This document shows positions 37,559 to 46,054 of a DNA stretch of 64,000 nt, in pieces. The translations under genes and the position numbers were made by a program. The stretch is from a virus. The notes beneath the pieces were generated by a model. It was not told the origin of the DNA and searched no databases. It was given only the letters and a program-made list of their open reading frames with translations. The first letter of the stretch is position 1, and every line of letters begins with the position of its first letter. The stretch is from positions 1-64,000 of IMG/VR virus record IMGVR_UViG_3300032287_004484. One strand, 5' to 3'.

Positions 37559-37864
37559 ATGGAAGAATCAGCTAATCTTGGTGAAATCTTTGAGTTTTTC
37601 TTTTTTAAAAGATCTGTTCCTGCTAGAAGGAAATTATTTTTTAAGAATTTAAGAAGAAATCGAAGAACTAATTTTTTAAAAGTAAAAAAAATTAAAGGTT
37701 ATCTTAGATTAAGGATTCCTGATACTAATCGTTACATAAGAGTTCGTCAAACACCAGCACAAAGATTGGCTAAAAAAAAATTAGGTCGTGCTCTAGGTAA
37801 AGCAACTTATTTAAGAAAGAGTTATTATAAATCACCAAAATTGTATATGAGAAGAAGATATTAA
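37559..37864 (+). CDS. Small basic protein, 101 aa
   Basis: An acidic/hydrophobic start (MEESANLGEIFEFFFF) is followed by a body rich in Arg/Lys. LRLRIPDTNRYIRVRQTPAQ RLAKKKLGRAL is homologous to the C-terminus of the 38889 protein (P-x-x-x-x-Y-x-x-V-R ... KKKL). Small basic proteins with this RYxRV motif occur in large phages; DNA binding in the head is plausible but not shown. ATGG with no SD. Confidence 0.7.
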   Translation: MEESANLGEIFEFFFFKRSVPARRKLFFKNLRRNRRTNFLKVKKIKGYLRLRIPDTNRYIRVRQTPAQRLAKKKLGRALGKATYLRKSYYKSPKLYMRRRY

Positions 37865-37865
37865 T

Positions 37866-38516
37866 ATGAAACTAATTGATTATTTAGATAAATTAAATAA
37901 ATTTAGAGGAAATCAACAAGCGATTACATTTCAAAACGAACCCGTTAATTTAAAAACAGAATTATACTATACTTTGAGTATAAATCTTCCAAATAAAAAA
38001 GTTGATAGCGTGATTCATAATAAACATTTATCTTCAATTAAAGTCAGAGCAACTTTAAATGAATTAAAAGATTTATTAAATAAATTAGATATTTTTTTAA
38101 TAATTGACAATGAAGAAGAATCTTTAACTCTTTTTCAAAAATTTGAAGGAAAAAGAAAAGTTAAGATAGATTTACTAAGTACCATGGATTATATTAGATT
38201 ATTTTCTTTTGAATTACAGGAAAAAGAATTAGGTAATGATTTAAAAGAGTTAAAAAATAAATTTTCTTATGTTGCTTTTTTTAGCGATAAAGAATTAAAT
38301 TCTAGTGAAAAACAAAATATCTCTATAATGTTAACAAGTAAATTAATTAATAGTACAATAAAAGGAGTTGAAGGAAAAAAAGTAAATGATAAATCTAAAC
38401 TTGAATTATTTAAAGCTTTAAAGAAACAAACAAAAAATAAATTTGATTTAGATGTAGACGATTTTACTAATAAACCTTTAACAGATAAAGAAATTATAGA
38501 TAGAATAAATAAATAA
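37866..38516 (+). CDS. Hypothetical protein, 216 aa, CTS-like start
   Basis: Starts two bp after the basic-protein gene. MKLIDYLDKLNKFRG resembles the MK-x-F-x-DYL starts at 38581 and 55226. The body is alpha/beta and acidic/basic mixed (TELYYTLSINLPNKKVDSVI). No family recognised. Possibly a structural or internal head component. Confidence 0.65.
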   Translation: MKLIDYLDKLNKFRGNQQAITFQNEPVNLKTELYYTLSINLPNKKVDSVIHNKHLSSIKVRATLNELKDLLNKLDIFLIIDNEEESLTLFQKFEGKRKVKIDLLSTMDYIRLFSFELQEKELGNDLKELKNKFSYVAFFSDKELNSSEKQNISIMLTSKLINSTIKGVEGKKVNDKSKLELFKALKKQTKNKFDLDVDDFTNKPLTDKEIIDRINK

Positions 38517-38580
38517 AAATGTTTGATATAAAAAGAAAAGATATAAAATAATATAATTTTAATATGTAGGAATTAAAAAC

Positions 38581-38883
38581 ATGAAAACATTTAAAGATTA
38601 TTTAAATAAAATAGAAAATTTTAATGAGAGTGAAAAAGGATATAGTAGAAAAGGAGATATATTTTCTATTCTTGATGCTTTATCTTGTGGTCCAGATGGA
38701 AAAATAGCTGATCATATAAAAACAAATGAAAATTCATTAAATGAAGCCTGGGATTTATTAGATGTTTCACAAAAAGCAGATATGTTAGAATTATATTTAA
38801 CTCACGATAAATTTTCTAAAGAAAGAATTAAATATTCTACAGGAGCAGAAGCATATCTAAAAAGCGAAGGTCTTTCAGATTAA
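38581..38883 (+). CDS. Hypothetical protein, 100 aa, CTS-like start
   Basis: MKTFKDYLNKIENFNESEKG resembles the T4 capsid-targeting sequence. Then IFSILDALSCGPDGKIADHI and DLLDVSQKADMLELYLTHD, a helical acidic protein. Located between two small basic proteins. Function unknown. Confidence 0.7.
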   Translation: MKTFKDYLNKIENFNESEKGYSRKGDIFSILDALSCGPDGKIADHIKTNENSLNEAWDLLDVSQKADMLELYLTHDKFSKERIKYSTGAEAYLKSEGLSD

Positions 38884-38888
38884 TTTAT

Positions 38889-39200
38889 ATGGAAAATAAT
38901 TTATTTGAGTCGATAGAGATATTAGCAGAGAAATTTATTCCTAACAAATCTCAGAAAAGAAGTCGTGCTAAGTTTATTCCTCATAAATTAACAAAGCCAG
39001 TAAAAAGAAAAATAAAGAAAACTCGAAAAAAGGCTCATAGAGGTACTAACTGGAAGACTTTAAAACCAAGGACTGGTTTTAAAAGGGTTAAACTTCCAGG
39101 TTCTAAAACTTATGTTTTAGTAAGATTAAAGCAAAAAGAACGTTATTCTAAGAAGAAATTAATGCGGCTTGTTGCTAAAAGAAAAGACTTTAAGAAATAA
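38889..39200 (+). CDS. Small basic protein, 103 aa
   Basis: N-terminal MENNLFESIEILAEKF (acidic helix), then about 35% Lys/Arg. FKRVKLPGSKTYVLVRLKQK ERYSKKKLMRL corresponds to the C-terminus of the 37559 protein. Histone-like composition suggests nucleic-acid compaction, by inference. Confidence 0.7.
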   Translation: MENNLFESIEILAEKFIPNKSQKRSRAKFIPHKLTKPVKRKIKKTRKKAHRGTNWKTLKPRTGFKRVKLPGSKTYVLVRLKQKERYSKKKLMRLVAKRKDFKK

Positions 39201-39232
39201 ACACTATAAACATATTACTTATATAATAGAAT

Positions 39233-39724
39233 ATGAGTAAAATAATTTTTGAAAGATTACGGGAGGGGGTTCTTCTCCCTCAAAGGGCGAATTATAACGA
39301 TTCAGGAATGGATTTTTTTTCTCCAGTAGATTTTGCAATAGCACCTAAAAGCGATTTTCTTGTTCCTCTTGGATTAAAAGTTAAGTTACCACCAGGGATG
39401 GATTTAGTTTTTGAGAATAAGAGTGGAAGATCTACAAAGAATAAATTAATTAGAGGTGCGTGTGTTGTAGATGAAGGTTATCGAGGTGAAATACACGCTC
39501 ATCTTTTTAATTTAGGGAGAAAGAAAGTAGTTATTAAAGCTGGTGAGAAGATAATTCAAGGTATAATTAGAAGAGTTGAATTTCTAGAAATCACAGAGGG
39601 AGTAATAGATGATGTTACTTCTCGAGGAGCAGGTGGTTTTGGTAGTAGCGGATTAACGGCTTCTAAAGATAATGATGATACTGATTCTACTCCTTCATAT
39701 CCAGTTGGAATAGTTATTAATTAA
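39233..39724 (+). CDS. dut: dUTP diphosphatase (dUTPase)
   Basis: 163 aa. All five trimeric dUTPase motifs are in order: SGMDFFS; ENKSGRSTK; CVVDEGYRGEIHAHLFN; GEKIIQG; RGAGGFGSSG (the glycine-rich P-loop-like end). It converts dUTP to dUMP and pyrophosphate, limiting uracil incorporation and supplying dUMP for ThyX (56110). The ATG follows TATATAATAGAAT directly, so it is probably leaderless. A C-terminal extension of about 20 residues follows motif 5. Confidence 0.93.
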   Translation: MSKIIFERLREGVLLPQRANYNDSGMDFFSPVDFAIAPKSDFLVPLGLKVKLPPGMDLVFENKSGRSTKNKLIRGACVVDEGYRGEIHAHLFNLGRKKVVIKAGEKIIQGIIRRVEFLEITEGVIDDVTSRGAGGFGSSGLTASKDNDDTDSTPSYPVGIVIN

Positions 39725-39734
39725 GTGTATAAAT

Positions 39735-39770
39735 GTAATTCTCTAAAAATGTTTTAGAGAATTACGTGTT
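39735..39770 (+). terminator. Terminator
   Basis: Perfect 14-bp stem GTAATTCTCTAAAA / TTTTAGAGAATTAC with a three-base loop, after dut. Confidence 0.8.
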
Positions 39771-39771
39771 T

Positions 39772-39819
39772 TATTTTTAGGTTTAATCACTTACTATAAA
39801 TAGTATTAATATAAATATT
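39772..39819 (+). promoter_or_regulatory. Phage promoter
   Basis: TTTTTAGGTTTAATCACTTA and ATTAATATAAATATT directly before ATGG. The start codon is about 40 bp from the box, with no SD. Confidence 0.6.
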
Positions 39820-40137
39820 ATGGAAAATAATTATTATTTAATAACTGGTTTTAATAAAAATAGTTTAGGTCTCTTTTTTCTTTATTCAGAAAAAGATTTA
39901 TGTGCTTATTATGGAGAAAAAAATTTAGTAGATTATAAAACTAAATTAAACACTAAACAATTTAATGATTATATCGTGAGTTTAGATAGAGGTGAAAATT
40001 TTGATTTAATCAATATTTTTAATGTAACTACTGATCAATTTAATAGATTTTTAAATATGAATTTTAATGTTTTAAAAGAAAAATCTAAAGAGGGTATTCT
40101 TGATGAATACTTAAATATACATGAACACTATATATAA
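39820..40137 (+). CDS. Family C protein, probably leaderless
   Basis: 105 aa. YYLITGFNKNSLGLFFLYSE, CAYYGEKNLVDY, FLNMNFNVLKEKS, tail NIHEHYI. A remote copy of the family C array 30 kb upstream, with the same promoter arrangement as 11258. Confidence 0.75.
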   Translation: MENNYYLITGFNKNSLGLFFLYSEKDLCAYYGEKNLVDYKTKLNTKQFNDYIVSLDRGENFDLINIFNVTTDQFNRFLNMNFNVLKEKSKEGILDEYLNIHEHYI

Positions 40138-40429
40138 TTATTGTTTATGTGTAGATGCTTCTGATAAATATGTTAATACGATTATTTTGTTTTCTTTAAA
40201 AGATCATTTGTTTTTAAAATTTAATGATCGTATTACGATTAAACAAAAACGTTTAACTGAAGATAATATTTCAACTTTAATGAAAAGTAAAAATTGTTAT
40301 CCAATTACAGAAAAAATATTTAATTTATATTATGATAAAGCAAAAACTTTACCTATACATAAGATTTTTTATTCTATTATTTTAAAAGATATTTTATTAC
40401 AATTTGAAATTTTTGAACAAACTATATAA
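40121..40429 (+). CDS. Family C-like protein
   Basis: 102 aa, overlaps the preceding gene by 17 bp. NYCLCVDASDKYVNTIILFS, FLKFNDRITIKQK, tail QFEIFEQTI. Strand pattern and tail as in family C. Confidence 0.7.
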   Translation: MNTIYNYCLCVDASDKYVNTIILFSLKDHLFLKFNDRITIKQKRLTEDNISTLMKSKNCYPITEKIFNLYYDKAKTLPIHKIFYSIILKDILLQFEIFEQTI

Positions 40430-40441
40430 GGATAAACGATA

Positions 40442-40756
40442 ATGACAGATGATCAAAAAAATAGAATTAAATTTTACTTGAATCAACTTGAAGGAATTGA
40501 AAAAGCTGACGAAATCATTGAATCAATTCAATTTATTCAAAAAAATAAATTAGATAGTAAAATAACTACTTATATTAGTTGGATTGAAGATAAAAATCTT
40601 GAATTAGTAAAATCAAGACAAGTTTTATTTCAACAATTAGAATCTTTATTAAAAAATAATTTGATTATAGTTATATTTATATATATAGAATCAACTTGTT
40701 TCTTGTGTTTTTTATTTTATTTTTATTTAATAAAATTAAAGATCGTTTCTTTTTAA
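40442..40756 (+). CDS. Small membrane protein, 104 aa
   Basis: SD AAGGAT. A soluble helical N-terminal part of about 75 residues ends in one hydrophobic segment (IIVIFIYIESTCFLCFLFYF). Probably C-terminally anchored. Function unknown. Confidence 0.6.
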   Translation: MTDDQKNRIKFYLNQLEGIEKADEIIESIQFIQKNKLDSKITTYISWIEDKNLELVKSRQVLFQQLESLLKNNLIIVIFIYIESTCFLCFLFYFYLIKLKIVSF

Positions 40757-40761
40757 AATAT

Positions 40762-40944
40762 ATGAGTTATTTTAAAATAGTTGATGATTATTATGTTGTT
40801 GAATACGATAATCAAGATATTTTAAATTATTGGAATTTGTACGAATTAAAAAAAAATCAAGATTCAATTTCAAAATTAGATAGAAGATCTTTTACAAGAG
40901 CAAAAAAATGGTTATTAAAAAACCATCCAGAATATATTTTATAA
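40762..40944 (+). CDS. Solitary family B protein
   Basis: 60 aa. MSYFKIVDDYYVVEYDNQ, YWNLYELKKN and the tail TRAKKWLLKNHPEYIL, clearly family B but 35 kb from the array. An in-frame upstream start at 40696 would overlap the membrane-protein gene and lacks family homology. Confidence 0.75.
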   Translation: MSYFKIVDDYYVVEYDNQDILNYWNLYELKKNQDSISKLDRRSFTRAKKWLLKNHPEYIL

Positions 40945-40957
40945 AACAGGAGTAAAG

Positions 40958-41332
40958 ATGAGAAAATTAGAGAAATTTACGGGTTCATTTGTTGATATGG
41001 AAATGGATGAGGAGTTAAATAAAATTGTTTTTATATTAACATATAACGATATGTTTGCATGGGCAACTTCTTGGGGATTATTGATAGTTAGTGACTATGA
41101 TAAACCAATAGCAGCTTATAGGGATCTTTATAATTATTTAAAGAAAAATAATTTTGATTTTTATGATCAATTTGATAAAGTTGAATATCCAAAAGAAAAA
41201 ACAGTAGAAAGTGTTGAGAAATATTTTAAAGAAAATATTAAAATTTATAATGTTTTTGTTAATAAATTGAAAGATTATAATGATTATACTAGATTAAGTT
41301 TTGATGATGAATTAATTAATGAAAAGGATTGA
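40958..41332 (+). CDS. Hypothetical protein, 124 aa
   Basis: SD CAGGAG. Acidic; aromatic-rich middle (ATSWGLLIVSDYDKPIAAYR). No family recognised. Possible operon with the next gene (three-bp gap). Confidence 0.65.
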   Translation: MRKLEKFTGSFVDMEMDEELNKIVFILTYNDMFAWATSWGLLIVSDYDKPIAAYRDLYNYLKKNNFDFYDQFDKVEYPKEKTVESVEKYFKENIKIYNVFVNKLKDYNDYTRLSFDDELINEKD

Positions 41333-41335
41333 ATA

Positions 41336-41641
41336 ATGAATACATTTATATATGAAGATAATTTTGGAGTTGAGTGGGATAGTTATAATGTTATATTTCC
41401 TATTAAAACTAATAAAACAATAGATGAATTATTAGAATTTTTAAAACAAAAATCTGAATCATATATTGAATCTCAAGTAGAAATAGAAGATGATATAGAA
41501 GAAACTTTTAATCCATGGGGATTAAAATATGAAAATCATCCATTTAGTTACAGATATCCAATTAGAGTTTCAACGTGTTTAGATGGTAGTATAATTAATA
41601 ATATTAAAACTGTTGAAAAATGGGAAGGAGTTATTTTATAA
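41336..41641 (+). CDS. Hypothetical protein, 101 aa
   Basis: SD AAAGGA. Acidic protein (LEFLKQKSESYIESQVEIED), with YRYPIRVSTCLDGSI near the end. Function unknown. Confidence 0.65.
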   Translation: MNTFIYEDNFGVEWDSYNVIFPIKTNKTIDELLEFLKQKSESYIESQVEIEDDIEETFNPWGLKYENHPFSYRYPIRVSTCLDGSIINNIKTVEKWEGVIL

Positions 41642-41675
41642 TTAATTATCGAATAAATAAAATGTTCTTCCTATT

Positions 41676-41727
41676 TTTATGTTTGTACACTTAAAGTTTT
41701 TAAAAATATAATATTATAAAAGAGGAA
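41676..41727 (+). promoter_or_regulatory. Phage promoter, degenerate
   Basis: TTTTTATGTTTGTACACTTA (box with one changed base), then AAATATAATATTATAA and AGAGGA SD. Confidence 0.5.
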
Positions 41728-41729
41728 AT

Positions 41730-42314
41730 ATGGAATCAAAAGATTTAGAAGTAGGAAAAAAATATTTAATTTTAAAAGATAGTTATGGAGAAAAACATTT
41801 CTTTGAAATTGAAGTTTTGAAAAAAGCAAATTCAGCAATTAAATGTTTTTTTGAAGATGATAATCAAAAAATATGGTATGATTATCAAGATTTTAATGAT
41901 ATATTCATGGTAGTAGAGTGTTTATCTGATGAAATAGATATGTTAGTTCAAATGAATTTAAAATGGAAAGATACTGAACCTAGAACAATGAATTGGTATC
42001 AAGCTAAAGAATTAGAAGGTGATGGATGGATACTACCTAGTTTATTTCAATTAAAAAACGCTTTCGACACTAAAACTGAAGGATTTAAGCCAATTTCTTA
42101 TTGGAGTTGCACAGAATCTTCTGGAGGTGTTATGGCCTATCATTTTAATTTTCTATATGGATTTAATTATACATCTATGAAAACTAATTCTGCTTTTTTA
42201 GTAAGATTATGTAAGGTAGAGAAATATGAGAATAAAGAACAAGAACAAAAAATCGTGCAACATGAAACACAAACGATAAAAATTTCTCAAACTCAAAGTA
42301 TAACTACGTTATGA
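41730..42314 (+). CDS. DUF1566-like (C-type lectin fold) protein, 194 aa
   Basis: An N-terminal domain of about 70 residues, then MNWYQAKELEGDGWILPSLF, then YWSCTESSGG and AFLVRLCK. The order W..A..L...GW.LPs..qL...YWSs....vR is that of DUF1566/Lcl-like domains, a C-type-lectin-like fold often used for binding. The Lys/Gln-rich C-terminal 25 residues are probably disordered. Homologous to the next gene. Confidence 0.65.
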   Translation: MESKDLEVGKKYLILKDSYGEKHFFEIEVLKKANSAIKCFFEDDNQKIWYDYQDFNDIFMVVECLSDEIDMLVQMNLKWKDTEPRTMNWYQAKELEGDGWILPSLFQLKNAFDTKTEGFKPISYWSCTESSGGVMAYHFNFLYGFNYTSMKTNSAFLVRLCKVEKYENKEQEQKIVQHETQTIKISQTQSITTL

Positions 42315-42327
42315 GGATAATGAAAAA

Positions 42328-42615
42328 ATGAAAATTGAATGGTTAAATTTAAAAGCACTTCGTAAAATGAGTTGGTATGATGCAAAAGATTTAGAAAAAA
42401 AGGATCAAAGATTACCAAACATAAATGAATTATTAGAAGCTTATAAGAATAAAGAAAGTGGATTTGAAAACGCTTATTATTGGAGTTCAGATGATTATGG
42501 AGCATCTACTGATCAAGCATTAATATTTAATTTTGGTACTGGACATATAGGAACTGCTTTTAAAATTAATGTTGGACACATAATATCCAAATTTTGTAAA
42601 GATATATATGAGTAA
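42328..42615 (+). CDS. DUF1566-like protein, 95 aa
   Basis: MSWYDAKDLEKKDQRLPNIN, YYWSSDDYGA and NFGTGHIGTAFKINVGH: a single-domain version of the preceding protein. SD GAGG. Function unknown. Confidence 0.65.
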   Translation: MKIEWLNLKALRKMSWYDAKDLEKKDQRLPNINELLEAYKNKESGFENAYYWSSDDYGASTDQALIFNFGTGHIGTAFKINVGHIISKFCKDIYE

Positions 42616-42827
42616 TTACACTTATCTTTTTATAAAAAAAAGACTTTTTCAAAAAAATTATTTTAGAAAAAGAAACTGGTTATTTTATATTTGAAAATGA
42701 AATTGAAAATACTTGTTATTCTTATCATCAAATGGGTGAATTAGAAAATGGAGATGATTCAATAGAAGCATGTAAAAGAATTAAAAAGTGGTGTTCAGAA
42801 AACCACCCCCCCGAATTAATTATTTAA
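42609..42827 (+). pseudogene. Frameshifted family B gene
   Basis: MSNYTYLFIKK in one frame, then, after A7/A8 and T5 tracts, a second frame continues ILEKETGYFIFENEIE and ends KRIKKWCSENHPPELII, the family B tail. The NHPEL codons have become AACCACCCCCCCGAA, a C7 tract with one extra Pro. A single indel restores the family reading frame, so it is a broken or phase-variable copy. Confidence 0.65.
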
Positions 42828-42859
42828 AACATATTAACAGTAAGGATATATAATTAGAT

Positions 42860-44509
42860 ATGGAAAATAAAAATAGTTCAAGGCCATTTCTTTCTCTCCA
42901 TTGTCACTCTAACGTTGGATCAGTAAGAGATTGTACTGCATCGATAGATGAGATGGCAAAAATTTGTTCTAAAAATAATATGTCCTTTTCTTTAACTGAT
43001 CATGGTTGGGGAGCAGGTATTGTTCAATATTATCGAAGTGCTAAAAAACATAAAATAAAACCAGTTTATGGGGTTGAATTTTATCTTTCTTTACAAAGAG
43101 AAAGATTATTTGAAATTAGAAAAAAACTTGAAGAACTCAAAGAATTAACTGGTTTGTCTAAAGATGAAAAAAAGAATGTAGATGAAGAAATCAGAAATCT
43201 TAATTATGAATTTGAAGAAATTAAAAGATATAATCATCTCATAGTTTTAGCCAAGAATGAACACGGTTTAAGAAATCTTTTACAATTACATAACATAGGA
43301 TCTTTATCTGGATTTTATTTTAAGCCTTTAATAACTCTTAAAGAATTATTTAGTGTTCCAAAAGATAAAAATGGAGATAGAGGTTTAATAGTTACAAGTT
43401 CTTGTTTAAGCGGAGTTATACCCAAAGATTATTTAAATGGAAAAGATAATTTTGCTTATGATCATGCAAATATTATGAAAGAAGAACTTAGAGATGATTG
43501 GTATTTAGAAATTCAACCACACGAATTAGAAGAACAAAGATTTGTAAATAAAAAATTAATTGATCTTTCTAAAAAAAGTAATATTCAATTAGTTATGGGT
43601 ACTGATTCTCATTATCTTAATAATGATTATTCTAAGAGCCATGAAATTTTTCTTCTTCTTCAAGGTGAACAAAAAGTAGAAGATATAGGTAAAAAGATTT
43701 GGAGAATTACTTATGAAACTTCTAAAGGTGAAACTCGAAGAAAAAAACTTGATAAAGGCGAAGAATTTAATGGAGTTAAATTAGAAGATATTAAAGAAAA
43801 TCTTAGAATATCTAAAAAAATTGGAGTTGTGAATGAAGAAGATAAATGGGATTTTTGGATTAAAAAAATTGAAGAAACTAATAAAGTTTGGATGATTGAA
43901 AGTGCAGATCTTTCTTTTAAAAATCAAAGAGAATTAGTAGTACACGCTTTTCAGTTTCCAGAATTAAGACCAGTGATAGATGAAGCAATTGAAAATAATA
44001 AAAATATTTTAGAAAAAATAGAAGAATGGGAATGGGATAACGATCTTAAATTACCAATATATGATAATAGTAATGAAAGACTTTTTGATATTTGTTTAGA
44101 TGGACTTAAAAAATTAAATTTAGATAAAGATAAAATATATACGGAACGCTTTAAAAAAGAATTTTTAGCTATTAAAAATGGCGGATTAAGTTCTTATATT
44201 TTATTATTAAAAGAAATTATTGATTTTGCAAAAAACGAAGATATACCAGTTGGTCCTGGTAGAGGTAGTGCTGGTGCGAGTCTTATTTTTTATATTCTTG
44301 GTCTAACAAGAGTTGATCCAGTAGAGTGGAATTTTCCATTTGAAAGATTTATTAACGATAAGAAGAGCGCTAATGATGCTGAAAGAATAAGACTTAATTT
44401 AGATGATGGAAGAATTTTAGATTTAAAACCAAAAGATATGATTAAATTAAAAAATGGATCACAGAAATTAGTTAAAGATATTACAGAAGAAGACGATTTA
44501 GATATTTAA
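42860..44509 (+). CDS. dnaE: DNA polymerase III alpha, N-terminal piece (split)
   Basis: 549 aa. PHP domain with LHCHSN, SLTDHGWGAG, KPVYGVEFYLS, and later YLEIQPHELEEQRFVNKKLI and GTDSHYLNND. Then the start of the polymerase palm, GPGRGSAGASLIFYILGLTR and FPFERFINDKK. The family continues straight into the catalytic PDIDIDF; here that motif is absent and the protein instead ends with about 47 residues, including LDDGRILDLKPKDMIKLKNG and TEEDDLDI, resembling the later half of an N-intein (Hint) domain. The catalytic Asp pair is encoded in the gene at 48373. Probably leaderless (TATATAATTAGAT before ATGG). Confidence 0.85.
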   Translation: MENKNSSRPFLSLHCHSNVGSVRDCTASIDEMAKICSKNNMSFSLTDHGWGAGIVQYYRSAKKHKIKPVYGVEFYLSLQRERLFEIRKKLEELKELTGLSKDEKKNVDEEIRNLNYEFEEIKRYNHLIVLAKNEHGLRNLLQLHNIGSLSGFYFKPLITLKELFSVPKDKNGDRGLIVTSSCLSGVIPKDYLNGKDNFAYDHANIMKEELRDDWYLEIQPHELEEQRFVNKKLIDLSKKSNIQLVMGTDSHYLNNDYSKSHEIFLLLQGEQKVEDIGKKIWRITYETSKGETRRKKLDKGEEFNGVKLEDIKENLRISKKIGVVNEEDKWDFWIKKIEETNKVWMIESADLSFKNQRELVVHAFQFPELRPVIDEAIENNKNILEKIEEWEWDNDLKLPIYDNSNERLFDICLDGLKKLNLDKDKIYTERFKKEFLAIKNGGLSSYILLLKEIIDFAKNEDIPVGPGRGSAGASLIFYILGLTRVDPVEWNFPFERFINDKKSANDAERIRLNLDDGRILDLKPKDMIKLKNGSQKLVKDITEEDDLDI

Positions 44510-44511
44510 AA

Positions 44512-44826
44512 ATGAACCAACACGACACTCTTTTTTACTTAAAAGAAAATTTTAATATAAATAAAAATGTTTTTAATCTTGCAAAAGATTTTCTTAATTT
44601 ATTAATATTAGAAAATGTTATTCCTGATAGAATTTCTGAATTAGAGGTTGATGATACTGGAATAGGATATGCTTTTTATTTTAAAAAAGATCAATATTAT
44701 GAAATTTATTTTGAGTTTTATACGGATTTAGAGTTTGGTTTTATAGTTATAGATAAAAATTATCAAATAGTAAAAAATGAAGATATCAATGATTTTAAAA
44801 TATTTATAGATTTTATGAAGGAGTAA
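44512..44826 (+). CDS. Hypothetical protein, 104 aa
   Basis: Starts two bp after dnaE-N. Acidic alpha/beta protein (YAFYFKKDQYYEIYFEFYTD; EFGFIVIDKNYQI). No family recognised. First of about ten small genes that separate the two polymerase genes. Confidence 0.65.
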   Translation: MNQHDTLFYLKENFNINKNVFNLAKDFLNLLILENVIPDRISELEVDDTGIGYAFYFKKDQYYEIYFEFYTDLEFGFIVIDKNYQIVKNEDINDFKIFIDFMKE

Positions 44827-44830
44827 ATGT

Positions 44831-45103
44831 ATGTTTTTCAATTTAAAATTTAAAAGAGGTAAATATAAAAACGATTTTAGAAGTTTATATTTATATGTTA
44901 AAACTTTTACAAAGCATAAGGTTTTTGAATTTCAAATTATGAAATATTCTTATTATTGGTTTGGAATTGAATTAAATATTATTTTTTCTGGACAAGATCA
45001 CGCTGGTCCATTTTTAGAAATATGTATTTTAGGTTATATTCTAAATATAGGTATTTATGATAATCGACATTGGGATGAAATAAATAATTGCTGGATTAAT
45101 TAG
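44831..45103 (+). CDS. Phage-recurrent small protein, 90 aa
   Basis: YYWFGIELNIIFSGQDHAGP, LEICILGYILNIGIYDNRHW. The signature (F-SGQDHAGP, then a strand repeat and D-RHW) is one I recognise as recurring in small phage proteins of unknown function. Close to the gene at 46047, with which it is probably functionally linked. Confidence 0.7.
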   Translation: MFFNLKFKRGKYKNDFRSLYLYVKTFTKHKVFEFQIMKYSYYWFGIELNIIFSGQDHAGPFLEICILGYILNIGIYDNRHWDEINNCWIN

Positions 45104-45134
45104 ACATTACTATTTATTTTATATATAATTATAT

Positions 45135-45347
45135 ATGGAAAAAATTAAAATACAAAGATATGTAATTAGTGAACTTATAAAAGATAACCAAATCACTGGG
45201 ATTAAATATGATCTTAGCGATGATGGCAATTGGGTACTTTATAGTGAGGTTAAAAGTATTTTAGAAGATCAAAGTATGGCGTTACATAAAATAGATTATA
45301 TTCTAAAAAAAATATCTGATCATAGAGATAATAAAAATGGTTTATAA
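45135..45347 (+). CDS. Hypothetical protein, 70 aa
   Basis: ATGG immediately after TATATATAATTATAT, so probably leaderless. KIQRYVISELIKDNQITGIK, then YSEVKSILEDQSMALHKIDY: a short strand region and a helix. Function unknown. Confidence 0.65.
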   Translation: MEKIKIQRYVISELIKDNQITGIKYDLSDDGNWVLYSEVKSILEDQSMALHKIDYILKKISDHRDNKNGL

Positions 45348-45349
45348 TT

Positions 45350-45568
45350 ATGAAAGTAACGATAGAGTTTAATTTACCAGAAGAGGAAGCAGAGTTTCTT
45401 GTTGCTCAAAGAGGATCAAAATATCTTAGTATGATTAATGAATTTGAAAACTATTTAAGAAAGATTTATAAATACGAAGAACACTCTGAAGAAGTATATA
45501 AAAAAATTGATGAAATTAGAGATGAATTTTATTCAGTGTTTCAAGGATATCACGACGATATAGGATAA
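45350..45568 (+). CDS. Phage-recurrent helical protein, 72 aa
   Basis: MKVTIEFNLPEEEAEFLVAQ then SKYLSMINEFENYLRKIYKY and EVYKKIDEIRDEF. The strand-plus-NLPEE start followed by a SKY..I.EF...LR helix recurs in phage proteins of unknown function. ATG two bp after the previous stop. Confidence 0.68.
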   Translation: MKVTIEFNLPEEEAEFLVAQRGSKYLSMINEFENYLRKIYKYEEHSEEVYKKIDEIRDEFYSVFQGYHDDIG

Positions 45569-45574
45569 TTAAAA

Positions 45575-45799
45575 ATGAATTTCACGAATGAAAAAATTAA
45601 AAAAATAAAAGCTTATGATTCGATAGGTAAGATGTTAGTTATTATATTTTTATTGTATTTGCTTTTAGCGTTAAATGTTGGTGTATTTGTTTATTTAGTT
45701 AGTTCTGGATATCCAGATGAATCTAAATTAGAAAAACAATGTTTAAAAATAAATACTATAATTTTAAATAAAAGAGTTTTTAAGTGTGAAATGGAGTAA
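45575..45799 (+). CDS. Small single-span membrane protein, 74 aa
   Basis: Transmembrane segment at about residues 21-43 (MLVIIFLLYLLLALNVGVFV), a basic cytoplasmic N-terminus and a periplasmic-looking C-terminus with two Cys (QCLKIN, FKCEME). Function unknown. Confidence 0.65.
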   Translation: MNFTNEKIKKIKAYDSIGKMLVIIFLLYLLLALNVGVFVYLVSSGYPDESKLEKQCLKINTIILNKRVFKCEME

Positions 45800-45802
45800 A
45801 TA

Positions 45803-46054
45803 ATGGAATTAACAATTAAATTAATAATTATTTTAATTTATTTATCTATAGGATTAATTACTTCATCTTATTTTTATATTAAATTAAAAATAGAAACAGG
45901 AGAAACTCTAACAGAATTAGAGGTTTTTTATTATTTTCTTTTTTGGATTTTTGATTTACTTATTTATATGTTTAAAAGTATATTTCAATTCTACATAAAT
46001 TTTTTAAATTACATAGTTGATTACCTTAAAAAGGAAAAATATATAAATGAATGA
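45803..46054 (+). CDS. Small multi-span membrane protein, 83 aa
   Basis: Two clear hydrophobic spans (LIIILIYLSIGLITSSYFYI; VFYYFLFWIFDLLIYMF) and a possible third. Basic C-terminus. Adjacent to another membrane protein; a pair is possible. Confidence 0.65.
   Translation: MELTIKLIIILIYLSIGLITSSYFYIKLKIETGETLTELEVFYYFLFWIFDLLIYMFKSIFQFYINFLNYIVDYLKKEKYINE

Noticed and set aside
42860-44509. Canonical split intein in DnaE
   Set aside because: Resemblance covers only the later part of a Hint domain; Cys1/block A and a C-intein ending His-Asn before the extein are not visible. Kept only as a question.
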